A DNA stretch of 64,000 nt, taken from the NCBI RefSeq assembly GCF_003208055.1, contig NZ_QJUE01000001.1, positions 62,001 to 126,000 on the forward strand, in the 5' to 3' direction. Position numbers and translations under genes: made by a program. Positions within the stretch are counted from its first letter, which is position 1, and each line of letters begins with the position of its first letter. The notes under the pieces were generated by a model, which ran no database searches, was not told the DNA's origin, and worked only from the letters and a program-made list of their open reading frames with translations. Below, piece after piece: positions 53,485-62,596 of this stretch. This stretch comes from Prochlorococcus marinus XMU1408 (lineage in GTDB: Bacteria > Cyanobacteriota > Cyanobacteriia > PCC-6307 > Cyanobiaceae).

Positions 53485-54609
53485 ATGAAATGTGTAGCTT
53501 CTATTTCTCAAGGTCTTGAAAAAGAGGGCGCTAAAGAGTTGATAGAATTTGGAGCATTTGAAGCTAAAGCCTCAAGGCGGCACATATTATTTGAAGCTGA
53601 TATGGCTTGTTTATATAGATTACATTTAAGGGCTAGATTATCTTTTAGATTTTTAAGAGAAATTTGTAGATTTCCTTGTCATGGCCCTGGTGAACTGTAT
53701 GACGGCATTCAAACTGCAATTGATTGGGAAACTTGGCTTTTACCCAAAAAAAGTTTTCGAGTGAGCGTCACTGGAATTGGAGAAGGTTTATCACATAGTC
53801 ATTACACTGCCTTGCAAGTGAAAAATGCCATTATTGATTTTCAGAGAGAACGTTGGGGTTTTCGTTCAAACATTGATTTGAATAATCCAGATATGTGCTT
53901 TCATTTGCATCTGGCAAAGAATCAAGCAGTTTTGAGTGTTGATGGAAGTAATACTAGTCTTCATAAAAGAGGATATAGGCCTGCTGTTGGAATCGCTCCT
54001 ATTAAAGAATCCTTAGCTGCAGGGTTAATGCGAATGACAGGATGGGATGGTAATCAAAATTTGGTAGATCCATTATGTGGTTCTGGAACATTTTTAATTG
54101 AAGCAGTTAGTACTTTATTTGGAATATCACCTGGTATAAATAGGAAATTTTTATTTCAAAATTGGCCAGATTTTGATATTAATTTGTGGAATAGTGAATT
54201 AAAAAGTGCACAGAAAGTTACTACTCTTGATAAACAATTACCAAAAGTAATTGGATGTGAATTTGACCAAAGTATTGCTACTTCTGCTATGGAGAATGTT
54301 AGGAAATCAGGCTTGGAAAATTATATAGAAATAATTAACTGCCCTTTTCAAGAATTACAATTACCACCTGGAATAGGATTTTTAGTTTGTAATCCTCCTT
54401 ATGGGAAAAGAATAGGAGATGAAAATTTCTTACCTACACTTTATAAAGAATTAGGTGATTATTGTAAAACACAAGCCTCTGGTTGGGATCTTTGGCTTCT
54501 TAACGGTAATCCAAAATTAAGTCAATATTTAGGCATGAAAGCTAGTCGTCGTTTTCAGGTAAATAATGGTTCAATTGATTGTAGATGGATAAATTACAAA
54601 ATTAACTAA
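53485..54609 (+). CDS. THUMP-domain RNA methyltransferase (RlmL/YcbY N-terminal type)
   Basis: 374 residues from MKCVASISQGLEKEGAKELI; the frame opens eight codons earlier without a better start. THUMP domain at about 45-150. Rossmann methyltransferase with DPLCGSGTFLIEA (motif I, about 195-207) and FLVCNPPYGKRI (N-P-P-Y, about 312-323), the signature of N2-guanine methyltransferases of 23S rRNA. E. coli RlmL carries this domain fused to a second one; cyanobacteria often have the short form, as here. Confidence 0.85.
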   Translation: MKCVASISQGLEKEGAKELIEFGAFEAKASRRHILFEADMACLYRLHLRARLSFRFLREICRFPCHGPGELYDGIQTAIDWETWLLPKKSFRVSVTGIGEGLSHSHYTALQVKNAIIDFQRERWGFRSNIDLNNPDMCFHLHLAKNQAVLSVDGSNTSLHKRGYRPAVGIAPIKESLAAGLMRMTGWDGNQNLVDPLCGSGTFLIEAVSTLFGISPGINRKFLFQNWPDFDINLWNSELKSAQKVTTLDKQLPKVIGCEFDQSIATSAMENVRKSGLENYIEIINCPFQELQLPPGIGFLVCNPPYGKRIGDENFLPTLYKELGDYCKTQASGWDLWLLNGNPKLSQYLGMKASRRFQVNNGSIDCRWINYKIN

Positions 54610-54610
54610 A

Positions 54611-54997
54611 TTAATTTTTCCCTAAAACAGCTTTTGTAGTCTTTGATATTCCCTCTAAAGTTTCAGGAAGATAAGGCCCTTTTGCCAGATATCCCCCAAT
54701 TCTCAAACTCATTCCAGCTAAGACAAGATTGATAACAACCAAAATTAAAATAGTAGATTTCGTATCTAGTTCAAGCAAGTCGTGAATCCAAAATCCAAGA
54801 ATTAATTCAGATCCAAGTAAAGAAAATAACATCAGGACTCCCCCAGTAGCCAGGAAAATCCCACCACTGATTAAGCGGCGTTTTTCTCTGTCCATTTCTT
54901 GTAGCGCAATGCGCACATGAAGATCCATTACTGAACTTGCAAGTGCTGTCACTCTTGCGGCAGCTCCTAATCCTTTCTTTCGTTCTGAATTGGACAT
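54611..54997 (-). CDS. Phage_holin_3_6-like membrane protein
   Basis: 128 residues. Charged start, then two membrane helices (IFLATGGVLMLFSLLGSELI and STILILVVINLVLAGMSLRI) separated by a short loop, followed by a helical tail with ETLEGISKTTKAVLG. The MDREKRRLISGG lead-in and hairpin are typical of this family, which accompanies DUF883/YqjD-type proteins. The ATG overlaps the previous stop (TAATG). Confidence 0.7.
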   Translation of the reverse strand: MSNSERKKGLGAAARVTALASSVMDLHVRIALQEMDREKRRLISGGIFLATGGVLMLFSLLGSELILGFWIHDLLELDTKSTILILVVINLVLAGMSLRIGGYLAKGPYLPETLEGISKTTKAVLGKN

Positions 54998-55461
54998 TAA
55001 TTTCTTTTGCCTCCACTAAGAAGTATCCCAAATAAAACTCCAATTCCAGCAGCAATGCCAATCGCGAAAAGGGGCCTTTTTCTGATTGGTCTCTCAATGC
55101 GAGGTCTTAAAGTGCTATTTAACTCGTCTAGAAGGTCTTCAAGCTGTTTTTCAAGAGGCTCTAGAGATTCTGCTAGATCTCTTGTTTTGTCCGATGCAGA
55201 ATGAAAAATTTCTTCTAATTGTTCTTTAACTCCAAAATCGTTATTACCTGAATGTAAGGATATGACATTTATTAATTCGTCAAGACTACCCTTTGTGGCT
55301 TCTAATGTCTGTCTAGCTAAATCTGGCCAACGTTCTTGAATCTTTGGCAATAAATTATCAAATTGTTCATTGAACCATTGCTCTGACGATTTTTCAGCAA
55401 TAGCTTCTTCAGTTTCAACTGAATTTGAGGATTGAGAGGATGAGGAATTCACTGATTCCAT
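54997..55461 (-). CDS. DUF883/YqjD-like membrane-anchored helical protein
   Basis: 154 residues, acidic helical N-terminal two thirds (WFNEQFDNLLPKIQERWPDL), then a C-terminal membrane helix with GIAAGIGVLFGILLSGGKRN, the glycine-rich motif of YqjD-type ribosome- or membrane-associated proteins. First gene of the pair with the holin-like protein. Cellular role uncertain. Confidence 0.65.
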   Translation of the reverse strand: MESVNSSSSQSSNSVETEEAIAEKSSEQWFNEQFDNLLPKIQERWPDLARQTLEATKGSLDELINVISLHSGNNDFGVKEQLEEIFHSASDKTRDLAESLEPLEKQLEDLLDELNSTLRPRIERPIRKRPLFAIGIAAGIGVLFGILLSGGKRN

Positions 55462-55679
55462 AAACCAAAAGGTTTATTCAAGAATAGAGAGATATTGTCC
55501 TAATCGAAACCCCTTAATAGTATTCAATTTTGAAAATTCACTTCTAAAGAAAGCTTGTTTCTACGTTTTAAATGTTTTAGGTCCAAAATTTCATGAAAAA
55601 TTTTCGTCGTCTTTGCTTACAAATATTGCTATTCGAATACTTATAGTGCTAAACGTCTCTGGTATCTTCTAAACAACCC

Positions 55680-55817
55680 ATGGGCGTCGGAATTTCATCA
55701 ATGGTTTTTGCTTCTAATACAATCCCTACAGATTTTGGCCTAGTATTAGCTTCAATAGCAGGTGCAGGAAGCCTTCTCTTAATTGCTTTAAGGTTTGTAC
55801 CTGAGGCTAAAAGCTAA
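55680..55817 (+). CDS. Small membrane protein (photosystem-subunit-like size)
   Basis: 45 residues, MGVGISSMVFASNTIPTDFG then helix LVLASIAGAGSLLLIALRFV and PEAKS. A start at the internal ATG (MVFASN) is also possible. The size and single helix resemble small photosystem subunits, but I do not recognise it as any of them. Upstream of conserved core genes, so likely real. Confidence 0.6.
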   Translation: MGVGISSMVFASNTIPTDFGLVLASIAGAGSLLLIALRFVPEAKS

Positions 55818-55910
55818 AAGATTTGTCGATAAGTAATCTGTATTTAGGAGACTTGTCTCCTGAAAGATTTTTATGGAAATTTCTTCTCAATTTTAGTTAT
55901 TGATTTTTAG

Positions 55911-56312
55911 TTGAAAACTACTGATAAAAAAAATCATCACAGGTGGGTTTTATTAAGACATATTGGAGCACCTGATGATTTAAGAGGTATTCATTTTGAT
56001 TTACTTATAGAAGATAAAGAATATTGCCGAACTTGGCGCTTAAATGAGATACCCATAATGGATGGACCATATGTTCAAGCTGTCTATATTGCTCCTCATA
56101 ACCTGGATTGGCTTTTTATTACAGAAAAGGCTGTTTCTGGGAATAGAGGAGTTGCAACTAGAGTTAAAAAAGGAATTTTTTTTAACTCTCTCCCCAATAT
56201 TGAAAATAATTTTATAAATTTATCTCTTCAATGGGAAAATGAGCCAGGGGATTTATTAATAGATAAAAATGGTTGCAGAATCCTCAGGAAAAACAGTAAA
56301 TATTGTTTGTGA
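55911..56312 (+). CDS. Conserved cyanobacterial-type hypothetical protein
   Basis: 133 residues with TTG start. WVLLRHIGAPDDLRGIHFDL, LLIEDKEYCRTWRLNEIPIM and DGPYVQAVYIAPHNLDWLFI, a pattern like DNA-ligase-associated or polymerase-like LigD-type fold, here as a short orphan found next to smc. Function unknown. Confidence 0.6.
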   Translation: MKTTDKKNHHRWVLLRHIGAPDDLRGIHFDLLIEDKEYCRTWRLNEIPIMDGPYVQAVYIAPHNLDWLFITEKAVSGNRGVATRVKKGIFFNSLPNIENNFINLSLQWENEPGDLLIDKNGCRILRKNSKYCL

Positions 56313-56375
56313 TATAGAAAGACTTGAGTTTCTCTAATATTTCGCTAACGTCATTCATATCGTGAATACATTCTG

Positions 56376-59300
56376 TTGGTTCATATCAACCATGTAGATT
56401 TGTCTCATTTCAAGTCCTTTGGTGGATCGATGTCGATTCCACTTGAAGAGGGCTTTACTGTCGTAACAGGTCCTAATGGTTCAGGTAAAAGCAATATTCT
56501 TGATGGTGTTTTGTTTTGTTTAGGCCTTGCAAATAGTCGAGGAATGCGAGCAGATAGATTGCCTGATTTGGTTAATAGTGGAGTATTGAAAGCTGGAAAA
56601 TCTTCGGAAACCAAAGTAACTGTAAAATTCGATCTCACTGATTGGCAGCCTGATGAAGCAGAAGAAGGAATAGACCCTACAGAACAAGGACCTTGGATTA
56701 AGCCTGGGCAAAAAGAATGGACAGTCTCAAGAAGATTAAAGGTTATGCCAGGTGGCTCATATGCTTCCACTTACAGCGCAGATGGTGAGATTTGTAATTT
56801 ACAGCAATTACAAACACAATTAAGACGTCTCAGAATTGACCCTGAGGGTAGCAATGTTGTTATGCAGGGAGATGTTACTCGAATAGTTTCCATGAGTAAT
56901 AAAGATCGTAGAGGCCTAATAGATGAGCTTGCTGGTGTTGCATTATTTGATACTCGTATAGATCAAACCCGTTCAAAGTTAGATGATGTCTATGAACGGC
57001 AAGAACGTTGTCGGATTGTTGAACAAGAATTGAATCTTTCCAAACAGCGTTTGCAAAAAGATTGTGAGAAAGCCAGTTTATATAAAGATCTAAAAAATCA
57101 ATTATTGATTGGAAGAGAGCAAGAATTAGTTTTATCTTATGAAGAGGCAAAAAAGGTTTTGAGAAAATTAGATTTAGAGCATCAAGATTTGATCAAAAAA
57201 GAAAAAGTAGGTTCAGAAAATTTAGTCAATAAAGAAAATGAATTAAAAAAATCTATAGATAAATTGAATATTTTACAGAAAAACGTCAAAGAACTAGGTG
57301 AAGATCAATTGATTGCAGTCCAATCTAAAATAGCAGGAATTGAATCTCAGCATAGAGAGTTAGAAAGGCAGGGACTTAATCATAAAAATGAAGGTGACAA
57401 ATTAAAAGAATATAGAAATAATCTTCTACAGAAAAAAAAAGATTTCCAAACTGAATTACAAAATAAATTTAATCAAATTAATCCTAAAGATGTTGATGAA
57501 GCTGAGTTGAATTGTAAAGAAGCTGAGGCTTGGGTTGAATCTTCTAGAAGAAAACTTTCAGATATAGCAGGCCGTTCTGGTGCTTGGATGGAAAAGCATC
57601 AGAAGGCTAGGCATTATAAAAATGAAATCCAATCAAAATTAGATCCAAAAAGAATAGAAAAACAAAATCTTGAAGAAAAATTATTACAATTAAATGTTAT
57701 TTTAAAAGAATTAGATAGTGATCAAAAATCTGATGAATGTGCTAATCAAAAAGTACACTTAGAAATTAATAATTTGAATAAAGAATGGGAAAATATATTG
57801 GATTTAATTGCAATTAAAAAACAAGAGTTTATAGAATTATCTTCAGAAAAAAGTATAAAAGAGCGAACTAGGTTTAGATTAGAGAAAGAGCAAGGAAAGC
57901 TTCAAAATGATATTGCTCGTTTAGAAAGTAGGAAGGAAATTATATATGAAAGTAGAGGGACAAGTGCATTAACTTTATTATTAGAATCTGGATTAGATGG
58001 TATACATGGCCCTGTTGCTAACTTAGGCGAGGTTGAAGATCGTTATAGGATTGCGCTTGAAGTAGCTGCTGGCGCTCGGCTTGGCCAAGTTGTTGTTGAT
58101 GATGATCGAATTGCTGGAAAGTCAATCGATCTTTTAAAAAGGAAACGAGCTGGAAGATTGACTTTTTTACCTCTTAACAAGATTTTAAAAAATTCTCAAA
58201 ATAAATCTGAAGTATTTCTTAGATCTCTTGGTAGTGATCTTAATACTAATACCGGACTAATAGGAAAGGCAATTGATTTGATTAAATTTGATCCTATATA
58301 TAAACATGTATTCAGATATGTATTTGGAGAGACGCTTGTATTTAGTGACTTATCATCAGCTCGTGATCAAATTGGTATTAAAAGAGCTGTTACTTTAGAA
58401 GGTGAATTGTTGGAAAAGAGTGGAGCAATTACTGGTGGTAGTTTAAATAATAGATCTTTAGGTTTGAGTTTTGGGAGAGTAAAAGATAATGATGATTCTG
58501 ATCTATTGAAGAATAGATTATTAGAAGTAAGTGAGACTCTTGTAAATTGTCAAAATCAAGAGAAAAAACTAACTAATGATCTAGAAAAATTTAGAAATGA
58601 ACTAAGTAAATTAGAGCAAAAAAAAGCAGCGCTCGACGCTGAAAGAGAAACTTCTAAAAGGTCAAATTCCCCTTTATTAGAACGCCAAAGTTATCGTCAA
58701 AAAAGAATTGAAGAACTTCTTAAGACAAAAAAAGAAAAAATTTCTCAATTAGAATTGATTAATGCGAATATCAAACCTTTAGAGGTAGATTTATTAAAAA
58801 TTGAAAAGGAAGAAAAAACTATAGATAAATCAAGTGATTCATCTGTTTGGAACAAATTGCAAAAGGAACTAGAAGATGCTGATAAAAACCTTATAGATTT
58901 TAGAAATAAGAGAGATGAGATTTTAAATAAGCAATCACAAAATAAGCTTGCAATTGATCGTTTAACTGATCAAGAAAATTCTTTAATCATCGAAGAGAAT
59001 CGCTTAAAGGATTCAATAGAGACTCTTGCTTCTGCTCATATTAATTGGCGTGAGCAAACCAAGCAACTGAATTCAACTCGGCAAGATTTGATTAATGAGC
59101 AGAAGAAACTAGAAACTCGATTTGGGGAACAACGGCGAGAAAGAGATTCTGTAGAAGCTGATGTAAATACAAAACGTTTAAATTTGCAAGAACTTCAATG
59201 GAGTCTTCAACGTTTAAGAGAAGATCAAAAAAATATGAAGGAAGAGATACGTATAGAAACGAATCGTTGTACTGAATTAGAAAAGAAGCTTCCTAATCCT

Positions 59301-59981
59301 TTACCATTGATTTCAGATGAAATAAGAGAAAAAGGTCTTGAGGTTTTACTTTCTGATTTGGAGGCTTTGCAGAAGAAAATGGAAGAATTGGAACCAGTCA
59401 ATATGCTTGCATTAGAAGAATTAGCAAAGTTAGAAGACAGGCTTAATGAACTTGAAAGTAGGCTACAGGTTCTAACTGATGAAAGATCTGAACTTTTGCT
59501 TCGTATTGAGACTGTTTCAACTTTGCGTCAGGAGGCCTTTATGGAGGCTTTTCATGCAGTAGATGAACATTTTCGCGAAATTTTTGCAAGTCTGTCTGAA
59601 GGAGATGGACATTTACAACTTGAAAATCCTGATGAACCTTTAGAGGGAGGATTGACTTTGGTGGCTCATCCAAAAGGTAAGCCTGTCAGAAGGCTGGCAG
59701 CCATGTCAGGTGGAGAAAAATCCTTAACTGCCTTGAGTTTTCTCTTTGCATTGCAACGTTTTAGACCTTCCCCTTTTTATGCTCTTGACGAAGTAGACAG
59801 TTTTTTAGACGGGGTCAATGTTGAAAGGTTAGCGGCTTTAATTGCTCGACAAGCAGAACATGCACAATTTCTTGTTGTAAGTCATAGAAGACCTATGATT
59901 GGAGCGTCAATGAGGACTATTGGGGTTACCCAAGCAAGGGGGAATCATACTCAAGTTGTTGGGTTGCCAATCGCAGCTTGA
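56376..59981 (+). CDS. smc: Chromosome segregation protein SMC
   Basis: 1201 residues with TTG start. Walker A GPNGSGKS (32-39), a long coiled coil (about 165-515), hinge (about 525-690, ALTLLLESGLDGIHGPVANL and SGAITGGSLNNRS), second coiled coil (about 700-1030), signature AAMSGGEKSLTALSF (about 1107-1121) and Walker B FYALDEVDSFLDG. A full-length bacterial SMC, the ATPase of the chromosome-condensing SMC-ScpAB complex. ScpA and ScpB are not in the window. No ATG is available at the conserved N-terminus. Confidence 0.96.
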   Translation: MVHINHVDLSHFKSFGGSMSIPLEEGFTVVTGPNGSGKSNILDGVLFCLGLANSRGMRADRLPDLVNSGVLKAGKSSETKVTVKFDLTDWQPDEAEEGIDPTEQGPWIKPGQKEWTVSRRLKVMPGGSYASTYSADGEICNLQQLQTQLRRLRIDPEGSNVVMQGDVTRIVSMSNKDRRGLIDELAGVALFDTRIDQTRSKLDDVYERQERCRIVEQELNLSKQRLQKDCEKASLYKDLKNQLLIGREQELVLSYEEAKKVLRKLDLEHQDLIKKEKVGSENLVNKENELKKSIDKLNILQKNVKELGEDQLIAVQSKIAGIESQHRELERQGLNHKNEGDKLKEYRNNLLQKKKDFQTELQNKFNQINPKDVDEAELNCKEAEAWVESSRRKLSDIAGRSGAWMEKHQKARHYKNEIQSKLDPKRIEKQNLEEKLLQLNVILKELDSDQKSDECANQKVHLEINNLNKEWENILDLIAIKKQEFIELSSEKSIKERTRFRLEKEQGKLQNDIARLESRKEIIYESRGTSALTLLLESGLDGIHGPVANLGEVEDRYRIALEVAAGARLGQVVVDDDRIAGKSIDLLKRKRAGRLTFLPLNKILKNSQNKSEVFLRSLGSDLNTNTGLIGKAIDLIKFDPIYKHVFRYVFGETLVFSDLSSARDQIGIKRAVTLEGELLEKSGAITGGSLNNRSLGLSFGRVKDNDDSDLLKNRLLEVSETLVNCQNQEKKLTNDLEKFRNELSKLEQKKAALDAERETSKRSNSPLLERQSYRQKRIEELLKTKKEKISQLELINANIKPLEVDLLKIEKEEKTIDKSSDSSVWNKLQKELEDADKNLIDFRNKRDEILNKQSQNKLAIDRLTDQENSLIIEENRLKDSIETLASAHINWREQTKQLNSTRQDLINEQKKLETRFGEQRRERDSVEADVNTKRLNLQELQWSLQRLREDQKNMKEEIRIETNRCTELEKKLPNPLPLISDEIREKGLEVLLSDLEALQKKMEELEPVNMLALEELAKLEDRLNELESRLQVLTDERSELLLRIETVSTLRQEAFMEAFHAVDEHFREIFASLSEGDGHLQLENPDEPLEGGLTLVAHPKGKPVRRLAAMSGGEKSLTALSFLFALQRFRPSPFYALDEVDSFLDGVNVERLAALIARQAEHAQFLVVSHRRPMIGASMRTIGVTQARGNHTQVVGLPIAA

Positions 59982-60039
59982 TTGAATTTACTAAGATGAT
60001 TCAATATGGTTCTACAAATCTAATTTCTGCATATTTGAG

Positions 60040-61083
60040 TTGACCAACACTCAAGCCCCACAAGAATCAACATCCGCTGTCCCAAGTGACAGATTATGGC
60101 TTCGTTCTGAGTTAATGGGGACTCAGGTTATTACTCGTGATACTGGACGAAGATTGGGTCTAGTAGGGGAAGTTGTTGTTGATATTGATCGGAGAGAAGT
60201 TGTTGCTTTGGGACTTAGAGATAATCCGTTAACACGTTTTTTACCTGGACTGCCAAGATGGCTTCCTCTTGATCAGATTCGTCAAGTGGGTGATGTGATT
60301 TTGGTTGATACATTAGATTCTTTAAGCGAAAACTTTGTTCCAGAAAGATTTAATAAAGTTATCAATTGCCAGGTCATTACTGAATCAGGAGATCAGTTAG
60401 GAAGAGTTCTTGGCTTTTCTTTTGATATTGAAACTGGTGAATTATTGACTTTGGTCATGGGAGCATTAGGTGTTCCTTTGTTAGGTGAAGGGGTTTTAAG
60501 TACTTGGGAGATGCCAGTAGATGAAATTGTCAGTAGCGGTCCGGATCGAATAATTGTTTATGAGGGGGCTGAAGAAAAATTAAAACAGCTAAGTAGTGGT
60601 TTTCTTGAAAAGCTTGGGGTAGGTAACTCTGGATGGGAGGAGAGTGAAAGAGATAGGTATAGAGTTAATCTTGTTCCAGTTGAAAATCAATTGTCTTCTG
60701 GTGAGAGTAGCAATGAGGAACAGCTACTTTTAGAACAAGCACAAGAGGAAATTTTTCAAGAAGATGAGATGGAATACGTAGAATTACAGGAATCAGAAGA
60801 ACAACAATATAATCAAGAACTAAGATACCTAGATGAACCAGATGAATCTTCAATTTATTCAGAAATTGAAGAAAGCCAATCAAATTATGATAAGTCGAAA
60901 TTAATAAATAGGTCTGATAATTATGAGCCTAGAATTTCCACTCGAAATAGTAAAAATAGATCTCAAATTTCAAGAGATGAAGAACCTTTAGATATTGAAC
61001 CTTTGGAAAAACCACCTATTGAAAAAATTGAAGATTCTACCTTTAAAGATAAAGAACTTTTAGATATTGAAGATCCATGGTGA
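60040..61083 (+). CDS. PRC-barrel domain protein
   Basis: 347 residues, TTG start. Two PRC-barrel units: 22-95 (LRSELMGTQVITRDTGRRLG then GEVVVDIDRREVVALGL) and 105-180 (INCQVITESGDQLGRVLGFS). The C-terminal 140 residues are very acidic, repetitive (EDEMEYVELQESEEQQYNQE) and probably disordered. PRC-barrels bind RNA or other proteins; one in this position (after smc) is common in cyanobacteria. Its stop abuts the convergent lpxB-like gene. Confidence 0.85.
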   Translation: MTNTQAPQESTSAVPSDRLWLRSELMGTQVITRDTGRRLGLVGEVVVDIDRREVVALGLRDNPLTRFLPGLPRWLPLDQIRQVGDVILVDTLDSLSENFVPERFNKVINCQVITESGDQLGRVLGFSFDIETGELLTLVMGALGVPLLGEGVLSTWEMPVDEIVSSGPDRIIVYEGAEEKLKQLSSGFLEKLGVGNSGWEESERDRYRVNLVPVENQLSSGESSNEEQLLLEQAQEEIFQEDEMEYVELQESEEQQYNQELRYLDEPDESSIYSEIEESQSNYDKSKLINRSDNYEPRISTRNSKNRSQISRDEEPLDIEPLEKPPIEKIEDSTFKDKELLDIEDPW

Positions 61084-62361
61084 TCAATTCAAAAGGTTTT
61101 TTTCCTTCAAAAGATTAATAATTTGCTGACAAAATTTCTTTTTTGCTCCTTTGTTTCCTCTGAGCATTTGAAGATCTTTTTTTTGACCAGATAGCCTAGA
61201 AGGAGCATTAAGCCAATCCATAGCTTCTTTAGCTATTTGGTTAGGAGTTATATGACCAATCCTTTCAGGTACAATCATTCTTTTAGCAGATATATTTGGC
61301 CAAGCCATGAAGCCTCTATTCCTCATTTTGATCAAGCTAATTAATAAGCCTAAGCACCATTTTAAAATTGGTAATCTAGCAATTAAACCTATCAATCCAT
61401 CCCATGCTTCCATAACTAATAGGTGTTGAGTAGGTACAACAACTATCATAGGAATACTTAATGCCCCCAGCTCAGCAGTATTGGCACCTACTGTTGTTAT
61501 TGCTAAATCACATTGAATAAGATCATTATAAGCAGGATGTTTTTCTTGTATTAAAATAACTGTAGATTTTTCTGTTATTAGTATTCCTCTTTTTTCTTTA
61601 TTATTAGATTTAAGAATTGATTTAATTCCTGAATTATATTGTTTTGAGATTGGATTTTTTCTGCTAGCAAAGTATTTTAGCTCATCTATATTTGTAGTAG
61701 GTGCAAGAGGCACTATGAACCTACAATTAGGCATTGATTCTGATATTTTATCAGCCACATCAAGAAAGAAAGGTATACCAATTTTCAGTTTGGAGCTTTT
61801 GGAGCCTGGCATGAGTGCAATCCACTTTCCAGGGGGTAGGGGATCATCAATTTTTGCAGCTTCACTCAAGTCAGCTGTTAAATCTCCTATTACTGAACAA
61901 CGGTTTTGAATTCGCTTTGGTACTCTTTGAAGAATATTGTCTGACATCGCTAAAATACGATCATTCCAAAAAGGCCATCTTGCAATCCATTCTGCATAAG
62001 TCATATGTAAATATCCCAATCTTGCTGAGAGTAAGACGCTCCAAAATTGATCTCCTCCTAAAAAAATTACTAACCCTTTAGTTGGCCATAAACCAAATCT
62101 ATTTGGTCTAAAAATCAGTTCCCAGAAATTTTTTGCTTTTATAATCTTTTCAAATTGCAACCATTTTTGGGCTGCAAGATTTTCATGACCATTTGCATTG
62201 GGGCAAGGAACTAATACTAAGTTTAGGGATATTGCAGAGCTCTGAGATGGAGGTCTCATCTCTATTTGTTTATGAAGCTCTCTTGCAAGTGGCTTCACCC
62301 ATGTAGCTAATTCACCTGGTCCATTAGATACAAAGATAATTGCTAAAGGATTTTTACTCAT
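61084..62361 (-). CDS. Lipid-A-disaccharide-synthase-related protein
   Basis: 425 residues. IFVSNGPGELATWVKPLARE near the start, LIFRPNRFGLWPTKGLVIFL, then a GT-B nucleotide-sugar region (IALMPGSKSSKLKIGIPFFL and DLAITTVGANTAELGALSIP with MIVVVPTQHLL). This is the cyanobacterial branch of LpxB-like glycosyltransferases, whose acceptor is uncertain; true LpxB makes the lipid A disaccharide. Its start region lies just before tRNA-Leu on the same strand. Confidence 0.85.
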   Translation of the reverse strand: MSKNPLAIIFVSNGPGELATWVKPLARELHKQIEMRPPSQSSAISLNLVLVPCPNANGHENLAAQKWLQFEKIIKAKNFWELIFRPNRFGLWPTKGLVIFLGGDQFWSVLLSARLGYLHMTYAEWIARWPFWNDRILAMSDNILQRVPKRIQNRCSVIGDLTADLSEAAKIDDPLPPGKWIALMPGSKSSKLKIGIPFFLDVADKISESMPNCRFIVPLAPTTNIDELKYFASRKNPISKQYNSGIKSILKSNNKEKRGILITEKSTVILIQEKHPAYNDLIQCDLAITTVGANTAELGALSIPMIVVVPTQHLLVMEAWDGLIGLIARLPILKWCLGLLISLIKMRNRGFMAWPNISAKRMIVPERIGHITPNQIAKEAMDWLNAPSRLSGQKKDLQMLRGNKGAKKKFCQQIINLLKEKNLLN

Positions 62362-62389
62362 TTATGGATGAGCATCATTTTTGAAAAAT

Positions 62390-62470
62390 GCGGATGGCGA
62401 GACTTGAACTCGCAAGGCCGAAGCCACATGTTCCTTAGACATGCGCGTATACCAATTCCGCCACATCCGC
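62390..62470 (-). tRNA. tRNA-Leu, anticodon AAG
   Basis: Cloverleaf on the minus strand: acceptor GCGGATG/CATCCGC, D-arm GCG...CGC, anticodon arm CATGT CTAAGGA ACATG, long class-II variable arm GGC TTCG GCC, T-arm GCGAG TTCAAGT CTCGC. The 7-nt loop puts AAG at positions 34-36, so inosine at 34 would be needed to read CUC and CUA; CCA is not encoded. Confidence 0.93.
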
Positions 62471-62596
62471 AAATTTACTTAGTTAAACACTAAGTAATCA
62501 TGATCATAATGCTTAACCTATTAAGCTTCTACCTATTTGGTTTCAGTCTTGGGCACTAATACTGATACGATCCGCCTGAGGACCTGATAATTTTGA

